5,408 bases of DNA, taken from Loktanella sp. (GTDB lineage: Bacteria; Pseudomonadota; Alphaproteobacteria; Rhodobacterales; Rhodobacteraceae). Of this stretch, positions 1 through 4,432 are shown one piece after another. Below the pieces are notes generated by a model. It did no database searches and was not told the DNA's origin. It worked only from the letters and a program-made list of their open reading frames with translations. Numbering within the stretch: the stretch's first letter is position 1; each line of letters opens with the position of its first letter. Both the position numbers and the translations under genes were made by a program. The stretch is taken from NCBI GenBank assembly GCA_003551805.1, contig PUNR01000101.1, positions 1 to 5,408 on the forward strand, given 5' to 3'.

Positions 1-156
1 CAGGCAGGCCATATCGTGACCCGCGTGCCGTCCGGCAGCGTCGGACGGATCACCACTGCCGCGCGCAGTGCTGACGGGCGGCTTAGCGCGGCGGCAACAT
101 CGCGGACCCCGCACGGCCGGGCAATTGTTCTGGGCGATGACGGGCAGACTGACTAA
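1..156 (+). CDS. C-terminal end of a probable gamma-glutamyltransferase family protein (partial)
   Basis: The frame is open from the first base of the window and ends with TAA at 154-156, leaving 51 residues of a gene that starts to the left. The tail reads as a GH-x-V start, a Gly-Arg-Ile (GRI) segment, an acidic DG turn, an AAA-x-SR stretch and a final Ala-Ile-Val-Leu (AIVL) strand. This order resembles the last beta strands of gamma-glutamyltransferase (Ntn-hydrolase) small subunits, where a 'GRI...DG...AA.PR...A' pattern is common. Those enzymes transfer or hydrolyse the gamma-glutamyl group of glutathione and related peptides, usually in the periplasm. The catalytic Thr and the glycine-rich active-site region would lie outside the window, so the family call is an inference from the tail only. 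The coding status is better supported than the family: the frame is open, GC-rich in third positions, and ends against a convergent gene. Confidence 0.5.
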   Translation, partial: QAGHIVTRVPSGSVGRITTAARSADGRLSAAATSRTPHGRAIVLGDDGQTD

Positions 157-191
157 GTCAGCCTGCGTTTGCGTTATCCGCAAGGCGCAGG
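144..191. terminator. Overlapping hairpins at a convergent gene junction, candidate bidirectional terminator
   Basis: Two stem-loops share bases 162-166. The first, 144-166, pairs GCAG-A-CTGAC with GTCAG-C-CTGC (ten pairs, one A-C mismatch) around a three-base loop that is the TAA stop codon of the left gene. The second, 162-191, pairs CCTGCG with CGCAGG and TTGCG with CGCAA around the loop TTATC, with a small internal bulge. They cannot both form fully in one transcript. Neither is followed by a T-run in its reading direction (an A6 run follows the second on the plus strand), so neither is a textbook intrinsic terminator. The position between converging stop codons is what suggests a termination or 3'-end protection role. 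Confidence 0.45.
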
Positions 192-562
192 AAAAAATCT
201 GTCACCTCTTGCGAGGTAGCGCGATCCACAGCGCCGCCTGCAATTTCGGCCTGTGACCAGATCCACGTCTGTGCCGGATCATGCAACATCGCCCAATCGC
301 CGAACATACGCTCATCGGCGGGTTCTGCGACGTGGACCTGCACCTCCAGATGGCGGTCATCGTGTTTGATCCGCGCGATGGTTTCGCGAACTTTGACTTC
401 GGGGCCTTCAAGCCATTGCAGATAGATATCCGCCCGACAGATCAGCGCGCCCGTAATCCCGTCACGTTCATTCGCGCGGCGCGCCTGCACGAGGATCCCG
501 TTCAGGGTGTTTTCATCAAATCCAAAAGGGGTCGAGGTATAGATTGCCCGGAAAACGGTCAT
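158..562 (-). CDS. Short BLUF-domain blue-light sensor protein (FAD-binding)
   Basis: This is a 134-residue protein made of a BLUF domain (about residues 3-94) and a short C-terminal extension, with no attached output domain. BLUF domains bind FAD and respond to blue light by rearranging hydrogen bonds around the flavin. The signature residues are present: Tyr8 (AppA Tyr21), Asn31 in the R-x-N-E-R-D-G-I-T-G stretch (AppA Asn45), Gln49 in YLQWLEG (AppA Gln63), and Trp90 and Met92 in GDWAM (AppA Trp104 and Met106). The conserved D-x-RH motif is at 68-71. Residues 95-134 would form the capping helices of single-domain BLUF proteins, which act by binding a partner. I chose the ATG at 560-562 because the domain's first strand begins five residues later and AGGA lies 8 bases upstream; in-frame ATGs at 586, 583 and 640 would add 8, 7 or 26 residues. 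The gene lies 96 bp downstream of glpR on the same strand and may be cotranscribed with it. Its partner is unknown. Confidence 0.9.
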   Translation of the reverse strand: MTVFRAIYTSTPFGFDENTLNGILVQARRANERDGITGALICRADIYLQWLEGPEVKVRETIARIKHDDRHLEVQVHVAEPADERMFGDWAMLHDPAQTWIWSQAEIAGGAVDRATSQEVTDFFLRLADNANAG

Positions 563-658
563 ATCATCTGTCCTGTCCTGCATCATGCACGCCCCCCATA
601 AGCCAGAGGTTATCCCGCCACCATACCGGCTGCGGGCCAAGTCACCAGCCCAAACCCG

Positions 659-1447
659 CTAGTCCCCGTGTGTGCCTGTCTGTGTTTGCGCAGCAATCGT
701 CACAGCGGTGCCCCAGCTTTCGCAATCAGCCTTCAGCGACGCAGGCAAAGGGGCATCCGTATAAAACGCGTCAATCTGGGCAATCGACCCGATCCGCGCG
801 GGTGCGCGCCTACGGAATTTGGATTGGTCAGCCACAAGAAAGCTGCGCCGTGACTGGCGCAGGATCGCCTGACTGACACCGACCTCCTGAATGTCGTAGT
901 CCAATATGTCGCCATCTTCATCCAGTGCAGAACAGCTGATAACCGCCAGATCGAATTTGAACTGCCCGATTGCCTGCGTCGTGATTGTACCCACCAGACC
1001 TGCATCAGTCCGGCGCAGCAGACCGCCCACCACGATGATGTCGCAATGCGGGTTATCTACAAGGATATTCGCCACGTTCAGGTTATTGGTCAGCACCATG
1101 ATATCGCGGTGGCCCAGCAATGCGCGGGCGACAGCCTCGGTCGTGGTGCCGATGTTCAGAAACAGCGAACAGCCGTTCGGGATATCGCGCGCGCAGGCCT
1201 GTGCAATGGCGGCCTTGGCTGCTTCGTTCAGGTCGCGCCGGTCCTGATAGCCGATATTGGCCACGTTCGAGGGCAAAATTGCCCCGCCATGCACCCGCTG
1301 CAATTTACCCTGATCGGCCAGTTCGGACAGATCGCGCCGGATTGTCTGCATGGTGACGGCAAAATGCGCAGCAAGGTCATCAACGGTTACCCGCCCGTCG
1401 CGGCGCGCCATGATCTGAATATCGCGCAGACGTTCTTCCTGTGACAT
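659..1447 (-). CDS. glpR: GlpR-like DeoR-family transcriptional repressor of glycerol genes
   Basis: A 262-residue DeoR-family regulator, close to the usual length of about 250-260. The N-terminal winged helix-turn-helix covers about residues 4-57, with the recognition helix around V-T-M-Q-T-I-R-R-D-L (31-40) followed by the wing motif RVHGG (51-55). The C-terminal DeoR sensor domain contains NIGTTTEAV (98-106), TNNLNVAN (120-127), a VVGG stretch and the later VADQSKF and YTDAP segments. These match E. coli GlpR motif by motif as I remember it (IDIGTTPEAV, TNNLNVAN, VVDHSKF, YTDAP), so I prefer GlpR over other DeoR members. GlpR represses glycerol and glycerol-3-phosphate genes and is released by glycerol-3-phosphate. 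The start at 1447 has a GGGGGAAGG ribosome-binding stretch just upstream; an in-frame ATG at 1465 would bury that site inside the coding region. The gene is divergent from glpD, which fits control of both from the shared region. Confidence 0.9.
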   Translation of the reverse strand: MSQEERLRDIQIMARRDGRVTVDDLAAHFAVTMQTIRRDLSELADQGKLQRVHGGAILPSNVANIGYQDRRDLNEAAKAAIAQACARDIPNGCSLFLNIGTTTEAVARALLGHRDIMVLTNNLNVANILVDNPHCDIIVVGGLLRRTDAGLVGTITTQAIGQFKFDLAVISCSALDEDGDILDYDIQEVGVSQAILRQSRRSFLVADQSKFRRRAPARIGSIAQIDAFYTDAPLPASLKADCESWGTAVTIAAQTQTGTHGD

Positions 1448-1507
1448 CGCACCTTCCCCCCACATGTATCAATTTACGCAGCACCGCCGAATCAGATGCC
1501 AAAATCG

Positions 1508-1523
1508 CAATGTTCGTTTTCAC
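1508..1523 (+). promoter_or_regulatory. Candidate GlpR operator half-site (distal)
   Basis: CAATGTTCGTTTTCAC matches the left half of the E. coli GlpR operator (ATGTTCG followed by a T/A-rich centre). It is nearly repeated in opposite orientation at 1596-1610, where the minus strand reads ATTGTTCGTTTTGAC; the two share TGTTCGTTTT and a following AC. The right half of a symmetric operator is poor here (ACGATAT instead of CGAACAT). The site lies about 60 bp upstream of the glpR start, suitable for autoregulation. Confidence 0.45.
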
Positions 1524-1570
1524 GATATGCTGCGACGCCGCGAACACACAATACAGAACATATAGGCAAC

Positions 1571-1580
1571 AAAGCGCTTT
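1571..1580. promoter_or_regulatory. Perfect 10-bp palindrome AAAGCGCTTT, possible LacI-family operator
   Basis: AAAGCGCTTT is exactly self-complementary and has a CG centre flanked by AAG/CTT, the core seen in many LacI-family operators. It lies between the two groups of GlpR-like sites, 133 bases before the glpD start. DeoR-family GlpR sites do not have this form, so if it is a protein site a second regulator is implied. It could also be chance. Confidence 0.35.
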
Positions 1581-1585
1581 AAATT

Positions 1586-1630
1586 TTTCGCTTTCGTCAA
1601 AACGAACAATTTTAGCGCCACAAACGAAAG
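1586..1630. promoter_or_regulatory. Cluster of TTTCG/CGAAA elements next to the glpD promoter, candidate GlpR operator
   Basis: On the plus strand TTTCG occurs at 1586-1590 and 1592-1596 (six-base period). The second copy is followed by an inverted partner: TTCGT (1593-1597), four bases CAAA, then ACGAA (1602-1606), a perfect five-base inverted repeat. Another CGAAA is at 1625-1629. The group ends about four bases before the proposed -35 of glpD, so a bound repressor would block the polymerase. Assignment to GlpR rests on position and on the CGAACA hexamer at 1603-1608. Confidence 0.5.
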
Positions 1631-1633
1631 AAC

Positions 1634-1663
1634 TTGCACATCGCCGCGGGTGGCCACTAGGTT
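1634..1663 (+). promoter_or_regulatory. Possible sigma-70 type promoter for glpD
   Basis: TTGCAC (1634-1639) is a reasonable -35 box and TAGGTT (1658-1663) a weak -10 box, with 18 bases between. Transcription would begin near 1670 and leave a leader of roughly 30-35 bases before the glpD start. The -10 match is poor, so this is only the best candidate by eye. Confidence 0.3.
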
Positions 1664-1693
1664 TGCCGTGGGTTCAGTCGACACCCCATCTGA

Positions 1694-1697
1694 CGGA
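1694..1697 (+). promoter_or_regulatory. Ribosome-binding site that fixes the glpD start
   Basis: GGAG lies six bases before the ATG at 1704. An in-frame GTG at 1650 has no comparable site and would place the proposed promoter inside the coding region, so the ATG is preferred. Confidence 0.7.
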
Positions 1698-1703
1698 GCA
1701 AGC

Positions 1704-3308
1704 ATGTCACAATCTGCGCAAAACCGATCCGCGACACAGCAGGTGCATGACCTGCTTGTGATCGGTGGCGGCATCAACGGATGCGGAATCGCAAGGGATG
1801 CCGTCGGGCGCGGGTTATCTGTCGTACTGGCAGAAAAAGGCGATCTGGCAGGGGCGACGTCGTCGGCGTCAACCAAGCTGTTTCACGGCGGCCTGCGCTA
1901 TCTGGAATATTTCGAATTCCGCTTGGTGCGCGAAGCACTGATCGAGCGTGAAACGCTGCTGCGTGCGATGCCGCATATTTCATGGCCCATGCGGTTTGTG
2001 CTGCCCTACCACAAGGATATGCGCTTCGACAGCGACACCCCGACATCGCGCCTTCTGGGGCTGACCATGCCATGGATGAAAGGGCGCCGCCCTGCATGGC
2101 TGATCCGGTTGGGGCTGTTCCTTTATGACAACCTTGGCGGACGTAAAATTTTGCCCGGCACAGCAACATTGGCGCTGGACGGTGCCGAAGGCGCGCCGCT
2201 GAATGACCGTTTCAGCAAAGCCTATGAATATTCCGACGCCTGGGTCGAGGATTCGCGCCTTGTCGTGCTGAACGCCCGCGATGCCGCCGCACGAGGCGCG
2301 ACGATCATGACGCGGGCAGAGGTGGTGTCGGCCCATGTCGAAAACGGCATCTGGCAAGTGACGGTCAATACCGACGACGGTAGCAAAACGATTGCCGCCA
2401 AAATGCTGGTGAACGCCGCAGGCCCTTGGGTCGGTGACGTAATCCACGGCAAGTTGCGCCTGAACAGCGTCGAAAACGTGCGTCTGGTGCGCGGCAGCCA
2501 TATCGTGACCCGCAAACTTTATGACCACGATAAATGCTATTTCTTTCAGGGCACTGATGGCCGCATCATCTTTGCCATTCCTTATGAGCAGGATTTCACC
2601 CTGATCGGCACGACAGATGCGGAACACCATGATCCCGGCGTGAAACCTGTCTGCACCGAAGAAGAACGCGATTACCTGTGTAATTTCGCCAGCCAGTACT
2701 TCAAACAGCCCGTCAAAAGCGATGACATCGTTTGGACCTATTCCGGCGTCCGTCCACTTTATGATGACGGCGCAAGCTCGGCAACGGCAGCGACCCGCGA
2801 CTACACGCTGAAGGTGGATCAATCCGCTGGTGCGCCTGTTCTGAACATCTTTGGCGGCAAGATCACGACATATCGGCGACTGGCGGAATCTGCGCTGGAA
2901 AAGATCGGGACGGTCCTGCCATTGGACAAAGGCAAATGGACCGCTGGCGTGGCGCTTCCGGGTGGGGATTTCGCGCATGACGGGGTGACTGCATTGGTGG
3001 ACGAATTGCACCACGATTACCCGTTCCTATCCGATTTCTGGGCGCGCCGTCTGGTCCGCGCCTACGGCACCGAAGCACGCGAAATTCTAGGGCAAGCAAA
3101 GTCCGCAGACGATCTGGGCCGCGATTTTGGCGCCACCCTGACCGAGGCAGAGGTCACTTGGTTGATGACCAGCGAATACGCCCGCAGCGCCGAGGACGTG
3201 CTGTGGCGGCGGTCAAAACTTGGCTTGCGGTTCGATCAACAGCAAGTGGCGGTCCTGGAGGAGTGGATCGCCAGCCATCCAATGAAAGTCACACGCGCCG
3301 CAGAATAG
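1704..3308 (+). CDS. glpD: FAD-dependent sn-glycerol-3-phosphate dehydrogenase (aerobic, GlpD type)
   Basis: A 534-residue flavoprotein that oxidises sn-glycerol-3-phosphate to dihydroxyacetone phosphate at the inner membrane and hands electrons to ubiquinone. The N-terminal dinucleotide-binding motif IGGGINGCGIARDA (20-33) and following GRG match the first family signature; STKLFHGGLRYLE (56-68) is the conserved flavin/substrate segment; TYSGVRPL (345-352) carries Arg350, equivalent to substrate-binding Arg332 of E. coli GlpD; GGKITTYRRLA (384-394) is the second family signature. The C-terminal DAO_C domain follows. It has no signal peptide, as expected for a peripheral inner-membrane enzyme facing the cytoplasm. 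Compared with the E. coli enzyme (501 residues) there are a slightly longer N-terminus and an extra stretch of about 20 residues at 106-127. It is the first gene of the rightward operon, followed 26 bp later by the glycerol importer ATPases. The reading frame is intact. Confidence 0.96.
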   Translation: MSQSAQNRSATQQVHDLLVIGGGINGCGIARDAVGRGLSVVLAEKGDLAGATSSASTKLFHGGLRYLEYFEFRLVREALIERETLLRAMPHISWPMRFVLPYHKDMRFDSDTPTSRLLGLTMPWMKGRRPAWLIRLGLFLYDNLGGRKILPGTATLALDGAEGAPLNDRFSKAYEYSDAWVEDSRLVVLNARDAAARGATIMTRAEVVSAHVENGIWQVTVNTDDGSKTIAAKMLVNAAGPWVGDVIHGKLRLNSVENVRLVRGSHIVTRKLYDHDKCYFFQGTDGRIIFAIPYEQDFTLIGTTDAEHHDPGVKPVCTEEERDYLCNFASQYFKQPVKSDDIVWTYSGVRPLYDDGASSATAATRDYTLKVDQSAGAPVLNIFGGKITTYRRLAESALEKIGTVLPLDKGKWTAGVALPGGDFAHDGVTALVDELHHDYPFLSDFWARRLVRAYGTEAREILGQAKSADDLGRDFGATLTEAEVTWLMTSEYARSAEDVLWRRSKLGLRFDQQQVAVLEEWIASHPMKVTRAAE

Positions 3309-3320
3309 CCGCAGCGCATC

Positions 3321-3329
3321 GGGGAGGAG
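3321..3329 (+). promoter_or_regulatory. Strong ribosome-binding site of glpS
   Basis: GGGGAGGAG lies five bases before the ATG at 3335 in the short gap after glpD. It decides against longer in-frame starts such as the ATG at 3158, which would overlap glpD by 150 bases. Confidence 0.8.
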
Positions 3330-3334
3330 AAAAT

Positions 3335-4423
3335 ATGTCGCTAGTCTTGAACGGCGTCAGCAAGGTGGTCGAAGGGCAGAGTCACATCTACCCGACAGAC
3401 CTGACGCTAGAACGCGGGACGATGAACGTGCTGTTGGGACCGACACAGTCGGGCAAGACCACGTTGATGCGCCTGATGGCGGGGCTGGATGTGCCCGCAA
3501 CAGGCAGTATCCTGTGGGAAGGCCGCGACGTTACCGGTATGCGCGTGCAGGACCGCAAGGTCGCGATGGTCTACCAGCAATTCATTAATTATCCGTCAAT
3601 GACGGTTTATCAGAACATCGCCTCGCCGCTGAAACTGATGGGGCTGAAGCGCGCCGAGATCGACCGCAAGGTCCGCGAGGCCGCAGACCTGATGCAGCTT
3701 GGCCCGCTTCTTGACCGCAAGCCGCTTGAACTGTCGGGAGGGCAGCAGCAGCGCTGCGCACTGGCTCGCGCGCTGGTCAAGGATGCGGGGCTGGTGTTGC
3801 TGGATGAACCACTGGCCAATCTCGACTACAAACTGCGCGAGGAATTGCGCGCCGAAATCCCTCGTATATTTGAAGAATCCGGCGCCATCTTTGTTTACGC
3901 CACAACCGAACCGGAAGAAGCATTGTTACTAGGCGGCAATGTTGCGACCATGTGGGAAGGCAGGATTACCCAGTTCGGCCCGACCCCGTCTGTCTATCGC
4001 CAGCCTAAGGATGCAACCACTGCGCGGGTGTTTTCCGACCCGCCGATGAATTTCACCAGGATCGTGAAGGCAGGCGACAAGATCAGCTTTGGCGCGGGCC
4101 AGACGGCCGCCGCGACAGGGGCTTTGGCGCAATTGTCTGATGGCACATATCTGGCGGGGTTCCGGCCCGACCATCTGCATCTGGATGCCAAGGGGCGTGA
4201 CGGACTGCATTTTGCCTGCACCTTGCGCGTCACTGAAATTACGGGATCAGAAACCTTTGTGCATCTGGATCATGACGGCGACCGCTGGGTCGGGTTGATC
4301 CACGGCGTGCATGACCTGACCTTTGGTGCGCCAATCACTGTCTGGCTGGATGCGGCACATGTCTATGTCTTCACCGAAAGCGGCGATCTGGTCGCCCCCG
4401 CATCTTATGCGGCAGCGGCCTGA
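3335..4423 (+). CDS. glpS: Glycerol ABC importer ATP-binding subunit GlpS
   Basis: A 362-residue MalK/UgpC-like ATPase: nucleotide-binding domain about 1-230, then a TOBE/MOBE-type regulatory domain about 240-362. It would sit on the cytoplasmic face of a glycerol importer and work as a heterodimer with the next gene product. Motifs: Walker A GPTQSGKTT (35-43), Q-loop Gln81, signature LSGGQQQR (133-140), Walker B LVLLDEP (153-159) with catalytic Glu158, D-loop ANLD. Two features are unusual. Walker A has Thr-Gln where this family normally has Ser-Gly. The H-loop, normally V-T-H-D, reads A-T-T-E (189-192), so the switch His is Thr191. From memory this YATTEP form recurs in glycerol-type GlpS proteins, suggesting a conserved trait and not damage. 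Position right behind glpD and before a second, different ATPase gene matches glpS-glpT of R. leguminosarum. The substrate is inferred from context; glycerol-3-phosphate or another polyol is the main alternative. Confidence 0.85.
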   Translation: MSLVLNGVSKVVEGQSHIYPTDLTLERGTMNVLLGPTQSGKTTLMRLMAGLDVPATGSILWEGRDVTGMRVQDRKVAMVYQQFINYPSMTVYQNIASPLKLMGLKRAEIDRKVREAADLMQLGPLLDRKPLELSGGQQQRCALARALVKDAGLVLLDEPLANLDYKLREELRAEIPRIFEESGAIFVYATTEPEEALLLGGNVATMWEGRITQFGPTPSVYRQPKDATTARVFSDPPMNFTRIVKAGDKISFGAGQTAAATGALAQLSDGTYLAGFRPDHLHLDAKGRDGLHFACTLRVTEITGSETFVHLDHDGDRWVGLIHGVHDLTFGAPITVWLDAAHVYVFTESGDLVAPASYAAAA

Positions 4424-4428
4424 GGAGG
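4422..4428 (+). promoter_or_regulatory. Ribosome-binding site of glpT overlapping the glpS stop codon
   Basis: GAGGAGG begins inside the TGA stop of glpS (4421-4423) and lies four bases before the glpT ATG at 4433. Ribosomes ending glpS are placed directly on it, which favours translational coupling and equal amounts of the two ATPases, as a heterodimer needs. Confidence 0.75.
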
Positions 4429-4432
4429 ACCA

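Larger units (their letters stand above)
1448..1703. promoter_or_regulatory. Divergent glpR/glpD control region with GlpR-like half-sites
   Basis: This 256-bp gap separates the divergent starts of glpR and glpD and is visibly richer in A+T between about 1550 and 1635 than the flanking genes. The hexamer TGTTCG, the core of the E. coli GlpR half-site, occurs once on the plus strand (1511-1516) and twice on the minus strand (CGAACA at 1541-1546 and 1603-1608). A further near-match, AGAACAT, is at 1555-1561. Around 1586-1630 there is a second cluster of TTTCG/CGAAA elements. Nothing coding is visible here. No convincing promoter for glpR could be picked out by eye. Confidence 0.65.

Noticed and set aside
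281..601. Plus-strand open frame across the BLUF gene
   Set aside because: It is the complement of a clearly recognisable BLUF domain and has no family resemblance; treated as a GC-rich shadow frame.
563..640. Upstream starts for the BLUF protein (ATG at 640, 586 or 583)
   Set aside because: The extra residues do not resemble BLUF sequence. The 586 start remains possible because a G-rich stretch precedes it, but AGGA eight bases before 562 and the domain boundary favour the shorter form.
632..659. Possible terminator hairpin between glpR and the BLUF gene (GCGGG/CCCGC arms)
   Set aside because: Only five pairs with an 18-base loop, overlapping the glpR stop codon and without a T-run; too weak to call.
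1448..1465. ATG at 1465 as the GlpR start
   Set aside because: It would place the GGGGGAAGG ribosome-binding stretch inside the gene and add six residues that lack family similarity.
1650..1703. GTG start extending GlpD by 18 residues
   Set aside because: It has no good ribosome-binding site and would overlap the proposed -10 region; the ATG at 1704 has GGAG at a proper distance and is followed by the FAD motif at the usual depth.
1980..3014. Long minus-strand open frame inside glpD (344 residues)
   Set aside because: GlpD on the plus strand carries both family signatures throughout this stretch; the antisense frame is a by-product of codon bias and shows no domain.
3158..3334. Longer open frame in front of glpS
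   Set aside because: It would overlap the conserved C-terminus of glpD by 150 bases and adds basic, non-homologous residues; the ATG at 3335 has a strong ribosome-binding site.
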